The notes under the pieces were generated by a model, which worked only from the letters and a program-made list of their open reading frames with translations, was not told the DNA's origin and did not search any database. The translations under genes and the position numbers were made by a program. From an uncultured Leptotrichia sp. (GTDB lineage: Bacteria > Fusobacteriota > Fusobacteriia > Fusobacteriales > Leptotrichiaceae): a DNA stretch of 32,288 nt. Shown piece by piece: positions 16,978-24,559 of the stretch; position 1 is the stretch's first letter, and each line of letters opens with the position of its first letter. The DNA is taken from contig CALEXX010000002.1 in the NCBI GenBank assembly GCA_937925095.1, positions 1-32,288 of the forward strand, given 5' to 3'.

Positions 16978-17928
16978 TTATTTCATCATCCCAAGATATG
17001 CAGCACCTAAAATACCTGCATCATTTCCAAGCTGAGCCTGAACTATCTTTAAATTTTCTAGGCATGAAGGTAATGAATACTGCTTAAGTTTTTCATTTAT
17101 TGCATTGAAAAGGATATCCCCTGCAAGTGCAACTCCTCCTCCAACTACGATTATTTCAGGATCAAGGACATTTAACAGATTTCCCATTCCAAGTGCGATG
17201 TACTCAGCTTCATAGTCAACCAGCTTAAGTGCAAATTCGTCTCCTTCCTTCGCTACATCAAAGATATCTTTTGCTTCTATCTCTCTTCCTTTAACTCTTT
17301 CATAAAGTTTATTTGTTTTATTTACAGCAAGCCTGCTTTGTGCTTCCCTTATTAATCCAGTAGCTGAAGCATATGCTTCCCAGCATCCGTCCTGACCGCA
17401 TCCGCAAAGTTTTCCATTTCTTTCAACTTTTGTATGCCCGACTTCTCCGCCTCCACCGTTTTTACCGCTTACAAGCTTTCCATCTACTATTATTCCACCA
17501 CCAATTCCTGTTCCAATTGCAAGACCAAGAACATTTTTGTATCCTTGTGCGGCACCTTTCCACATTTCTCCAAGTGTTATGACATTTACATCATTATCTA
17601 CTTTTACCTGCTTGTTTAGATGCTTTTCAAATTCTCCTGCCAGATCAGCTTCCTTAGGCCATGGGAAATTAGCCCAGAATTTTACTATTCTTTCGTTTAC
17701 TACTGGTCCTGGAACTCCTATTCCTACTCCTTTTACATCTGCTTCAAAATTGATGTTACTTCCTTTTACCTGTTCCAATAAAATTTTAGACAATCTTTCA
17801 ACTGTTTTTTCAAATCCTTCCATTGAATCTGTCTTCACTATTGTTGTAAAAATAATATTTCCTGCCTCATCAACAAGCCCTATCTTAGTATTTGTTCCCC
17901 CTAAGTCTATCCCTACATAATAATTCAT
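16978..17928 (-). CDS. ROK family glucokinase
   Basis: A 316-residue cytoplasmic sugar kinase that phosphorylates glucose at C6 with ATP. The phosphate loop GIDLGGTNTK is at residues 6-15, the catalytic segment VDNDVN at 110-115, and the adenosine-site glycines GLAIGTGIGGG at 135-145. The ROK zinc site is complete: His165 (GEVGHTKVE) and the cysteines of CGCGQDGCWEAYAS (175, 177, 182). Both the zinc site and the length agree with Firmicute-type GlcK rather than a ROK repressor; there is no N-terminal helix-turn-helix. ATG 17928 follows AGGAGGAAAAGT. It has its own promoter. Confidence 0.93.
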   Translation of the reverse strand: MNYYVGIDLGGTNTKIGLVDEAGNIIFTTIVKTDSMEGFEKTVERLSKILLEQVKGSNINFEADVKGVGIGVPGPVVNERIVKFWANFPWPKEADLAGEFEKHLNKQVKVDNDVNVITLGEMWKGAAQGYKNVLGLAIGTGIGGGIIVDGKLVSGKNGGGGEVGHTKVERNGKLCGCGQDGCWEAYASATGLIREAQSRLAVNKTNKLYERVKGREIEAKDIFDVAKEGDEFALKLVDYEAEYIALGMGNLLNVLDPEIIVVGGGVALAGDILFNAINEKLKQYSLPSCLENLKIVQAQLGNDAGILGAAYLGMMK

Positions 17929-17978
17929 ACTTTTCCTCCTATTAATATTTATTTATAATATTTTTCTTTTTATTATTT

Positions 17979-18007
17979 AGTTTACCCTATTTATTGCAAT
18001 TTTTCAA
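17979..18007 (-). promoter_or_regulatory. Promoter of the ROK glucokinase gene
   Basis: On the minus strand TTGAAA (18007-18002), a 17-bp spacer and TAAACT (17984-17979), giving a leader of about 45 nt before the ATG. Confidence 0.5.
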
Positions 18008-18053
18008 TATTATATTTTTATTCTGTTTATTTTCAGGCTTTCTAAAAAGAGAT

Positions 18054-18082
18054 TTGCATAAAATATGATAATCTGATATAAT
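18054..18082 (+). promoter_or_regulatory. Promoter of the upstream short RNA (candidate antitoxin)
   Basis: TTGCAT (18054-18059), a 17-bp spacer and a perfect TATAAT (18077-18082) with an extended TGA in front. The predicted start is about 18089. No plus-strand protein gene is nearby apart from the 19-codon frame further on. Confidence 0.75.
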
Positions 18083-18088
18083 GAATTT

Positions 18089-18173
18089 ACCTTAAGGTAG
18101 ACCCTCAAAGGGTACTTATAAATGGTTAAATAAAATTTGGGATAAAAAGGACTGGATTACTTCAGTCTTTTTT
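18089..18173 (+). ncRNA. Candidate ~85-nt antitoxin-like small RNA
   Basis: Between the strong promoter (18054-18082) and an intrinsic terminator (18144-18173) lies a short transcript without a coding frame. It folds as two small hairpins (TACC/GGTA at 18088-18099 and ACCCT/AGGGT at 18101-18113), then an unpaired segment CTTATAAATGGTTA (18115-18128), then the terminator. The unpaired segment is a perfect 14-nt complement of TAACCATTTATAAG (18209-18222), which overlaps the Shine-Dalgarno of the small peptide gene downstream. The RNA is thus well placed to block translation of that peptide, acting in trans, or in cis on a read-through transcript. Its existence is predicted, not demonstrated. 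An attenuated leader is the alternative reading. Confidence 0.6.
18144..18173 (+). terminator. Intrinsic terminator of the short RNA
   Basis: AAAAAGGACTG (18144-18154) pairs with CAGTCTTTTTT (18163-18173), 11 bp with one G-U and an 8-nt loop, ending in T6. The A-run in front makes it potentially bidirectional. Confidence 0.85.
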
Positions 18174-18181
18174 GTTATAAT
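18173..18181 (+). promoter_or_regulatory. Extended -10 promoter of the small peptide gene
   Basis: TGT-TATAAT (18173-18181) immediately follows the terminator T-run. The -35 region overlaps the terminator stem and is poor (TGGATT). The predicted mRNA would begin near 18188 with the 7-bp hairpin at 18191-18208. Confidence 0.5.
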
Positions 18182-18232
18182 TTTTTCAAGCGAGTTTCCC
18201 AAAACTCGTAACCATTTATAAGGAGGTGTGCT

Positions 18233-18292
18233 ATGCGTACTTTTCTTTTTGTTTTAGTAGTTTTTCTACTGATTCAAGGAATCTTGTACTAA
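18233..18292 (+). CDS. 19-residue hydrophobic peptide, candidate type I toxin
   Basis: The frame encodes MRTFLFVLVVFLLIQGILY: one charged residue near the start, then an uninterrupted membrane-spanning stretch, ending in Tyr. It is too short for normal gene callers. It has one of the best ribosome binding sites in the window (TAAGGAGGTG, 6 nt before ATG), and that site is half covered by a long-range inverted repeat. Size, composition, terminal Tyr and hidden Shine-Dalgarno resemble bacterial type I toxins such as the 18-19-residue Ibs peptides of E. coli. The resemblance is one of pattern, and homology is not claimed. The gene has its own promoter candidate and terminator and belongs to no operon. 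A leader peptide is less likely, because no plus-strand gene follows for more than 6 kb. Confidence 0.65.
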   Translation: MRTFLFVLVVFLLIQGILY

Positions 18293-18310
18293 TTAGTAAC
18301 CTCATCCCCT

Positions 18311-18347
18311 TAGGGGTGTATCATAAGCTTTTATGAGCCTATTTTTT
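18311..18347 (+). terminator. Terminator of the small peptide gene
   Basis: Outer pairing TAGG (18311-18314) with CCTA (18338-18341), inner stem TCATAA-GCTT-TTATGA (18321-18336), then T6 (18342-18347). A competing CCCC/GGGG hairpin (18306-18316) overlaps it. The mRNA would be about 160 nt. Confidence 0.75.
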
Positions 18348-18423
18348 ATTATTCCAGATAATATTTTATTTGGAAATACGTTTTTTGTACAGGGAGAATA
18401 CACCAGATATTTACTAGCTAATC

Positions 18424-18450
18424 TAAAAAGAGCAGCTTATACACTGCTCT
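18424..18450 (-). terminator. Terminator of the transport/LacI operon
   Basis: On the minus strand AGAGCAG (18450-18444) pairs with CTGCTCT (18435-18429) around an 8-nt loop, followed by TTTT. It is 84 bp beyond the LacI stop codon. Confidence 0.8.
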
Positions 18451-18533
18451 GAATCTTTTATTGATTGTTTGTTACTTTAAAATACGATTATGATATTTTT
18501 GATTTTCAATATATTCAATATATAAATAACGAT

Positions 18534-19526
18534 TTAAATATTAAATATTCCTTTATCAATTAATTCATAATCCAGATATACTTTTTTTTCGTAATCTTCT
18601 CCATTCATTTTCTTCAGTAAAAGTTCCGCACTTATTTTTCCCATTTCCTGAAAAGGCTGCTTTATATGAACTATTTTATCAGATACCATATCCAATAACT
18701 GTGTTCCATCGAAGCTTGCAACATAAATTCTTCTTTTAAATCTTTTTAATAATTTTTCTGTATATATTGCATAAAAATCGCTGTTCAGAATTACGGCTTC
18801 TATTTCTTCGTTGTTTTCAAGATCTTGTTTTAATTCTTCAGAAAAATTTCCCAACTCTCTGAAATCAATCTGTTTATAATTTTGTCTATTGTCCTTTTTG
18901 CCTTTTTCTTCCATATAGTCTAAATAACCCTTCAAACGTTCTCTCGAAGTACCTGTAGGAATTTCCCATGTATAGTACATTGCTTTTTTTACATTTTTCT
19001 TTTCAAACAGATATTTAACAAGAAAATACATTGCTTTCCGTTGATTCACACCTACAGTTTCAAGAACACTGTCTTCAAAGTATTCAGAACATACCATAAC
19101 ATTATACTTTTCATTTAGTTTCTTATAATTTTCTTCACTGATTGATGATGTTATGAATATTATACCGTCAATTTTTTTTGTTTCAAAAAGAGAAATATAT
19201 TCTTCTATATCTTCATTTCTATGATTATATCTGTCATATGAAATATGAATCATTCCATTATATCCCTTTTCTTTAAGATATTCCAGAACTCCTTTTGTTA
19301 TAAGGCTATAAATAATATTTGTTATATCCGGAACACATATAAGAATAACCTTACTTCTATTTTCTCTCAGCACTTTTGCATTCACATTTGGAAAATAATT
19401 CATTTTTTTTATTATTTTTGTAACTTTTTGCCTTGTTTTAGGATTTACTTTCTCACTTCCATTTAAAACTCTTGATATTGTTGCGACTGAAACGCCTGCT
19501 TCCTGAGCTACTTCTTTTATATTCAT
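18534..19526 (-). CDS. LacI family transcriptional regulator
   Basis: A 330-residue repressor. The helix-turn-helix is residues 1-25 (MNIKEVAQEAGVSVATISRV), followed by the hinge LNGSEKVNPKTRQKV and then a periplasmic-binding-type effector domain (residues 60-330). It is the last gene of a five-gene operon (binding lipoprotein, ATPase, permease, phosphodiesterase-like enzyme, regulator), so it most likely controls that operon; a palindrome sits just downstream of the operon promoter. ATG 19526 follows AAGGTG. The effector is probably the transported compound or its breakdown product. Residues such as Asp-Gly in the C-terminal half (ASFDGTQLLDMVSD) match the usual LacI pattern. Confidence 0.92.
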   Translation of the reverse strand: MNIKEVAQEAGVSVATISRVLNGSEKVNPKTRQKVTKIIKKMNYFPNVNAKVLRENRSKVILICVPDITNIIYSLITKGVLEYLKEKGYNGMIHISYDRYNHRNEDIEEYISLFETKKIDGIIFITSSISEENYKKLNEKYNVMVCSEYFEDSVLETVGVNQRKAMYFLVKYLFEKKNVKKAMYYTWEIPTGTSRERLKGYLDYMEEKGKKDNRQNYKQIDFRELGNFSEELKQDLENNEEIEAVILNSDFYAIYTEKLLKRFKRRIYVASFDGTQLLDMVSDKIVHIKQPFQEMGKISAELLLKKMNGEDYEKKVYLDYELIDKGIFNI

Positions 19527-19558
19527 AGTTTCACCTTACGTATTTTTATGTCTGTATT

Positions 19559-20425
19559 TTATCTCCCTCTGATGTAATCCGCCAGCAGTGAAGGCCAGTC
19601 TGTCTGTATTATATCCACTTTTTTATTTAAGAGTACTCCCCAGCTTTTTTCAAAACCTTCGAGTATTGCAAGGCTATCGTCATACCCTGCATATAAATTT
19701 GTCTCATCATTTAATTTTATTGAATTTATCCATGTAAAATATTTTTCTTTTTGCAATTTTCTAATATAACTGTCATCAAAAAACAGACTTTTATTATTTC
19801 TGGCAATAAGCTCAAATCCTACAAGATTTAGCTTTTTGAATTTTTTTGAGAATTCAACTTCCTTTTCATCCCTAACAATAGGCATATACATATATTTTAC
19901 TTTATGTTTCTCAAAAATTTCCATATATTCTTCTTCAGGAGAACTTTTTATTATTAACTGTTTTTTTATATCATATTTATCAAAAAAATTCAATAAATCC
20001 TCAAAATATTCCCACGCCCTGTCAATATTTATAAGAACATCCTTTCCTTCAAAATGTTTCAATATTGTGTCCAGTTTTTCCACTTTATAACTTGTCTTTT
20101 CACCTATAGGATTATTGTAACTGCATTTTTCGATTTCCTTTGATGACATTTTTTTTATGTCTTTTCTTTTATTCAGTAATCTTTTTTCATTTCCGTTATG
20201 AAAAGCATAATATACTCCATCTGTAGATTTTATAACATCTACTTCCAATATATCTCCACCAGTTTCAATTGTAGCAATATAGGCAGGTATTGTATTTTCT
20301 ATTATATTTCCAGCTGACATTCCGCGATGTACTGCTATCAATGTCTTTTTTTCATTTATTTTTCTATTTAACAGCTCATTTATTTCCTTGTATTCTTTCC
20401 TACCATATAAATCTATATTTTTCAT
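19559..20425 (-). CDS. Glycerophosphodiester phosphodiesterase-like enzyme
   Basis: A 288-residue GDPD-family TIM barrel. The catalytic set is present: His33-Arg34 (VHRG), Glu43-Asn44 (ENT), Glu61 and Asp63 (LEVDVIKS) and His76 (AFHNG). The C-terminus VDIIQTDWPSLLADYI is the typical last strand, where the family has TDxP. Known members hydrolyse glycerophosphodiesters to glycerol-3-phosphate and an alcohol. There is no signal peptide, so it acts in the cytoplasm. Between the ABC permease and the LacI gene, it most likely processes the imported compound, a phosphodiester or phosphate-containing organic molecule. The middle of the protein is unusually Lys-rich. The gene is 36 bp from the permease stop. 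Confidence 0.87.
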   Translation of the reverse strand: MKNIDLYGRKEYKEINELLNRKINEKKTLIAVHRGMSAGNIIENTIPAYIATIETGGDILEVDVIKSTDGVYYAFHNGNEKRLLNKRKDIKKMSSKEIEKCSYNNPIGEKTSYKVEKLDTILKHFEGKDVLINIDRAWEYFEDLLNFFDKYDIKKQLIIKSSPEEEYMEIFEKHKVKYMYMPIVRDEKEVEFSKKFKKLNLVGFELIARNNKSLFFDDSYIRKLQKEKYFTWINSIKLNDETNLYAGYDDSLAILEGFEKSWGVLLNKKVDIIQTDWPSLLADYIRGR

Positions 20426-20461
20426 TTCTATTCTCTATCCTTTCTTCGTTAAACTTAAATA

Positions 20462-22165
20462 CTATTTTTTACTGACTGACTTTTCACTTCTTCCGTATAT
20501 AAGATACAGTGTCACCGATGCAATTATCATAAGTATTACTGAATAGACAAGTGCAACCGCTTGAGAATCCTTCAAGTTCTGAGTGGAATCCGTACTGCTT
20601 CTTATTACAATTCCTAATGTTTTTAGTAGAGGGTGATATAAAAATACTGTCAAGTCATAATCTGCCAGCAGACTATTAAAATTTAGTGCCAAAATCGCCA
20701 TTGCAGAAGGTAATATAATAGGAAATATTACCTTTCTGAATGTATAGAAAGGAGAGGCACCAAGACTTGTCGCCGCTTCTTCAAGTTCATTATCAATACT
20801 AAAAAATGTAGCTTTTAACATTCTTAACGAAAATGGAATTTTTACTATTACATAAGCAATAAGTAGAAGCCATATTGTTCCTGTCAGTATATTATTGAAA
20901 GCCAGAATATTTTTCTTATCAAAAGCTGTAATAAGTCCTATAGCAATCAGTGTGGATGGAAGAACCCATGGAATGAGCATCATATATTCAAGTATCAAAG
21001 CCCATATATTTTTGTATTTATGCAATATTCTTGATACACCAAGTGTCAATATCACAACAAGTATGGAAGCACCAGCTGAATAAAAAACACTGGTAACAAA
21101 AGGTTTTAATACATCAAAACTTGAAAATACATCTATATAGTTCTGAAATGTAAATCCTGTAATAGCTCCGCTTGAAATACTTCTAGAATTTGTAAAGGAA
21201 AATATTATTACAAATATTACTGGAATTATATATATAAAAAACAGCAAATAAGCAAATAGATGTACTATAATATTAATTAATGGATTATTTATTTTCTGCT
21301 TTACAATGACTGACTTTGTCTTGGAAACCGACATAAAGTTACCTTTTCTTTCAAAATATATCATAAATGAAAGTAAAATGAGTGTTGCAATTCCCAATAT
21401 CAGTGCCAGAACTGCCGCCAGATCCCTTGAGCTTACTGTTTGTGAAAAAGTCAGTATCATAGGACCTATCGTCTGAAATTTTTTCCCACCGACAATTAAT
21501 GGGGCTGATGTTGCTCCAAGTCCCGTAATATAAAGTAAAACTGTAATTGCATATATAGTAGGTTTTAATACAGGTAATACAACTTTTCTCAAAATATAAA
21601 ACTGGGAAGCTCCCATATTTTTAGCCGCCTCTATAGTCGAATAATCTATTTTCCTTATTGCATTTGACAAAAAAATTACATGATTTGATGTTATTGCAAA
21701 AGTCATTACAAAAGCTACAGCTCCATAGCCTTCAAACCATCCTGCATTAAAATTTGGAAAAATTGAAACAAGTATTTTTGTCATTATTCCATTTGCTCCA
21801 TATACAAACTTATATCCTGAAGCCAGTACAACTCCACCATATATAAGTGTAGTCATATAGCCTAATTTTAAAATTTTTGCTCCCTTTATATCAAAGTAAT
21901 CTACAACAAGAACTAAAAAGATACCTATTATATTGACTGTAAATAATAAAGTTGTTGCAAGTATGAAACTATTTTTTAAACTTCTTACAGCTCTTGGAGA
22001 AGAAAACAGTCTTTTCAATGAATCCAGCTTAAATGAACCATTTCTGAAAAATATCATCTTCAGTATATTTAAATTAGGATATATAAGAAATGCAACTACA
22101 AACCATATGATTATCCCATACATCAAATATGAAAGAATTTTTGAAACAGAAATTTTTCTTTTCAT
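20462..22165 (-). CDS. ABC transporter permease, two fused permease domains
   Basis: A 567-residue inner-membrane protein with about 12 membrane segments in two homologous halves. Each half has an EAA loop that contacts the ATPase: EAAKNMGASQFYILRKVVLP in the first half and EEAATSLGASPFYTFRKVIF in the second. Fused permeases of this type occur in the iron(III)/2-aminoethylphosphonate/thiamine importer group (FbpB, PhnU, ThiP-like). A start at GTG 22174 is possible, but that codon lies inside the AAGGAG site that serves ATG 22165, so I use the ATG. The gene starts 5 bp after the ATPase stop. Confidence 0.92.
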   Translation of the reverse strand: MKRKISVSKILSYLMYGIIIWFVVAFLIYPNLNILKMIFFRNGSFKLDSLKRLFSSPRAVRSLKNSFILATTLLFTVNIIGIFLVLVVDYFDIKGAKILKLGYMTTLIYGGVVLASGYKFVYGANGIMTKILVSIFPNFNAGWFEGYGAVAFVMTFAITSNHVIFLSNAIRKIDYSTIEAAKNMGASQFYILRKVVLPVLKPTIYAITVLLYITGLGATSAPLIVGGKKFQTIGPMILTFSQTVSSRDLAAVLALILGIATLILLSFMIYFERKGNFMSVSKTKSVIVKQKINNPLINIIVHLFAYLLFFIYIIPVIFVIIFSFTNSRSISSGAITGFTFQNYIDVFSSFDVLKPFVTSVFYSAGASILVVILTLGVSRILHKYKNIWALILEYMMLIPWVLPSTLIAIGLITAFDKKNILAFNNILTGTIWLLLIAYVIVKIPFSLRMLKATFFSIDNELEEAATSLGASPFYTFRKVIFPIILPSAMAILALNFNSLLADYDLTVFLYHPLLKTLGIVIRSSTDSTQNLKDSQAVALVYSVILMIIASVTLYLIYGRSEKSVSKK

Positions 22166-22170
22166 ATTTA

Positions 22171-23187
22171 TCACTCCTTATACTGCAATACATCATGTTT
22201 ATTAATGTATAAACTTAATATATCACCTATTTCGTAGTTTTCATTTCCATCATTTTTCCCCATTTTTTTCAGTTTACTTCCATCTATATCTATTAAATAT
22301 TTTGTAAACATCCCATAAAATTCCTTATCTACTACTCTTCCTTCTATTTCCATACTTTCTTTTTCATCATTTTTTATACTTCTTATTTTTTCTGTTCTTA
22401 TGTATCCTTTTTTATTTATATCATAGTTAGTATTGTGTTCCTCATTAAATTTCTGAAGCAAATTTTTTTCGATTACATTTATATCTCCAATAAAATTACA
22501 TACAAATTCTGTTTTTGACTGGTTATATATTTCCTCAGGCGTTCCAATCTGTTCCACTATTCCTTTATTGAAGACTGCTATCCTGTCTGATAACGTCAAA
22601 GCTTCTTCCTGATCATGCGTAACATAAATTGTTGTTATTCCAAATTTTTTCTGTAAAACCTTCAGCTCTGTTCTCAGCTGTACACGAAGCTTTGCATCTA
22701 AATTTGAAAGAGGTTCATCTAAAACAAGAATTTTTGGCTTCAATACAAGAGCTCTTGCTATGGCTACCCTCTGCTGCTGGCCTCCAGAAAGTTCAGAAAC
22801 CTTTTTTTTCAGCTGAATTTCATCCAAATCGACTTTCTGAGCTATATCTTTTACTTTCTCATCAATTTCTTCCTTTGTTTCTTTTCTCACTTTCAAACCA
22901 AAGGCAATATTTTCATAAACAGTCATTGTAGGAAAAAGTGCATAACTCTGAAAAACCATTCCTATTTTTCTGTCTTCAATAGGAACATTTGTAACATCTA
23001 TGTCATCTATAAGTATTTTCCCTTTCGAAGGATTTATAAATCCTACAAGGCTTCTTAAAGTAGTTGTTTTTCCACATCCTGAAGGCCCCAGCAGAGTAAA
23101 GAATTCTCCCTCATATATACTCATTGTCAAATCAGGTATGGCTATGAAATCACCAAATCTTATTTCTATATTCTTAAAATCTATCAT
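22171..23187 (-). CDS. ABC transporter ATP-binding protein with TOBE domain (PotA/FbpC-like)
   Basis: A 338-residue importer ATPase. Walker A GPSGCGKT is at residues 34-41, the Q-loop at VFQSYALFP near 78, signature LSGGQQQR at 132-139, Walker B ILVLDEP at 152-158, D-loop SNLDAKL and H-loop His190. Residues 240-338 form a regulatory TOBE-type domain, as in PotA, MalK and FbpC. It energises the permease encoded next. ATG 23187 is preceded by AAAGGAAG; an out-of-frame ATG lies between the two and is ignored. An intrinsic hairpin in the gap upstream separates it from the binding-protein gene. Confidence 0.94.
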   Translation of the reverse strand: MIDFKNIEIRFGDFIAIPDLTMSIYEGEFFTLLGPSGCGKTTTLRSLVGFINPSKGKILIDDIDVTNVPIEDRKIGMVFQSYALFPTMTVYENIAFGLKVRKETKEEIDEKVKDIAQKVDLDEIQLKKKVSELSGGQQQRVAIARALVLKPKILVLDEPLSNLDAKLRVQLRTELKVLQKKFGITTIYVTHDQEEALTLSDRIAVFNKGIVEQIGTPEEIYNQSKTEFVCNFIGDINVIEKNLLQKFNEEHNTNYDINKKGYIRTEKIRSIKNDEKESMEIEGRVVDKEFYGMFTKYLIDIDGSKLKKMGKNDGNENYEIGDILSLYINKHDVLQYKE

Positions 23188-23204
23188 TATTCATGCTTCC
23201 TTTC

Positions 23205-23250
23205 AAAAAGAGCTTCTTTATTTCAGATGAAATCTAATAAAGAAGCTCTT
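23205..23250 (-). terminator. Internal terminator/attenuator between binding protein and ATPase
   Basis: A 13-bp perfect stem AAGAGCTTCTTTA (23208-23220) and TAAAGAAGCTCTT (23238-23250); on the minus strand TTTTTG follows the stem directly and leads into the AAAGGAAG of the next gene. This should give partial termination, with more binding-protein mRNA than transporter mRNA. Confidence 0.75.
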
Positions 23251-23280
23251 CTTATATAACTTTTGAATTTTAAATTTCAT

Positions 23281-24339
23281 TTATTGTAATACATCAAGTT
23301 CAATTTTTTCTGTCCATTTATTAATATTTTCTGCTATAAATTCCCAGTCTAAATCCTGTTTCTTTGTAAATGACTTTTCAAATTCTATTATTTTAGGATC
23401 TGACAATTCCAATGCTTTTTTATTTGCAGGCATACTTGTAAATTTTTTAGACCATTCTGACTGAATTTCAGGAGAACCGAACCATTCAACAAATGCTTTA
23501 GCTTTTTCAAGATTTTTAGTTCCTTTTACAATTCCAAATCCTTCAATAACAAAAGGCACTCCAATTTCAGGTCTTACTATTCCTACCTTTATTTTATACT
23601 GCTCCTCTCTTCCTGCTATTCCACTTGACCAAATCTGTCCCATTCCAACTTTTTTATCAGCAATTTTCGAAAACAGATCTACACCTTTTTCAGATGGAAC
23701 CCCGTTTTTAAAGTACTCTGTTATCATTTTCCATCCAGCTTCAGAAATTCCAAGTTCTCCATTAGGATCTCTATATCTTGATAAAATACCTGAAATTACA
23801 ACTCTTGTAGTCCCTCCTCCCAATGATGAAGGCACTTCATATTTTCCTTTAAATTCAGGTTTTGTTGCTAAATCTGTCCAGTCTTTAGGAGCATTCCCTG
23901 CATTATACTGATTTTCTCCATATACCATAAGTATTGCCTGTTTTACAATTGCATGAAAGTAACCGTCTTTGTCATTCAGACCATCCGTTACATCAGCTGC
24001 CCATTTTGGAACATACTGTTCCAGGACACCTTCTTTTTTCATATTTGAAAAATCCATCTGGTTAGGCCCAAAAACTATATCTGCTATAGGATTATTCTTT
24101 TCAGCGATAAGTCTGTTCGTTATTTCTCCTCCACCTGCATCTACAAATTCCAGTTCAAATCCTGCAGCTTTTGCTTTTTCCTTTAACCATTCTCCCCTTC
24201 CATCAGTCAAGGAATTAGAATACACAACCAAAGTATTCTTTCCACCTTTAGGGGCATCTTCTTTTTTCTCTTCGCTTTTTCCACATGATACTAGGAATAG
24301 ACATAGTAACAGGCTTGTCAATAATAAAATCTTTTTCAT
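23281..24339 (-). CDS. ABC transporter substrate-binding lipoprotein (FbpA-like fold)
   Basis: A 352-residue secreted lipoprotein. Signal peptide residues 1-18 (MKKILLLTSLLLCLFLVS) end in a lipobox LVSC with Cys19, and a Lys/Glu-rich linker follows. The mature part starts NTLVVYSNSLTDGRGEWL, the usual first strand of iron(III)/2-aminoethylphosphonate/spermidine-type binding proteins. WSSGIAG and FVIEGFGIVKGTKNLEKAKAFVEWFGSPEIQSEW are characteristic later segments. No Tyr-Tyr iron-binding pair is evident, so iron is not indicated. The linked phosphodiesterase suggests an organophosphate ligand, but this is inference. It is the first gene of the operon. ATG 24339 has an AAGGAGG site. Confidence 0.92.
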   Translation of the reverse strand: MKKILLLTSLLLCLFLVSCGKSEEKKEDAPKGGKNTLVVYSNSLTDGRGEWLKEKAKAAGFELEFVDAGGGEITNRLIAEKNNPIADIVFGPNQMDFSNMKKEGVLEQYVPKWAADVTDGLNDKDGYFHAIVKQAILMVYGENQYNAGNAPKDWTDLATKPEFKGKYEVPSSLGGGTTRVVISGILSRYRDPNGELGISEAGWKMITEYFKNGVPSEKGVDLFSKIADKKVGMGQIWSSGIAGREEQYKIKVGIVRPEIGVPFVIEGFGIVKGTKNLEKAKAFVEWFGSPEIQSEWSKKFTSMPANKKALELSDPKIIEFEKSFTKKQDLDWEFIAENINKWTEKIELDVLQ

Positions 24340-24382
24340 TTTTCCTCCTTAAAATATATATTTTTTCTAATTTAATACCAAA

Positions 24383-24400
24383 AATGTAATCCATTACATT
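24383..24400 (-). promoter_or_regulatory. Probable LacI-type operator
   Basis: Perfect palindrome AATGTAAT-CC-ATTACATT, 18 bp, located 8-25 bp downstream of the predicted transcription start of the transport operon, whose last gene encodes a LacI regulator. Size and placement are typical of such operators. Confidence 0.65.
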
Positions 24401-24405
24401 CACTC

Positions 24406-24442
24406 TATAATCGAATTATACCTCGAAAATTTAAATTGTCAA
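24406..24442 (-). promoter_or_regulatory. Consensus promoter of the transport operon
   Basis: On the minus strand TTGACA (24442-24437), a 16-bp spacer and TATAAT (24420-24415), both perfect. The -10 lies in a 15-bp palindrome TATAAT-CGA-ATTATA (24406-24420), which may be a second regulator site and also creates a -10 on the opposite strand. Confidence 0.85.
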
Positions 24443-24559
24443 TACAAAAAAACATAAATAATTATTAACCTTTTTTATTCCTCTTATTCGATTTTCAAAT
24501 ACAGCATTTATTTTTCATTTATTCCACATATATTAATTATAGGATTATTAATATAAAAT

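Larger units (their letters stand above)
18115..18222 (+). repeat. 14-bp inverted repeat sequestering the toxin Shine-Dalgarno
   Basis: Arms 18115-18128 and 18209-18222 are perfect reverse complements (14 bp). The right arm ends in the AAG of the AAGGAGGTG ribosome binding site at 18220-18228. The arms flank the terminator of the short RNA and a 7-bp stem CGAGTTT/AAACTCG (18191-18208) that would cap the 5' end of a toxin mRNA. Confidence 0.8.

Noticed and set aside
18150..18235. Antisense promoter on the minus strand (TTGGGA-17-TATAAC) opposite the peptide locus
   Set aside because: Possible, but weaker than the same-strand promoters; its transcript would not cover the peptide frame, so it is not needed for the model.
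22166..22174. GTG start of the fused permease overlapping the ATPase stop
   Set aside because: The GTG is part of the AAGGAG ribosome site that serves ATG 22165.
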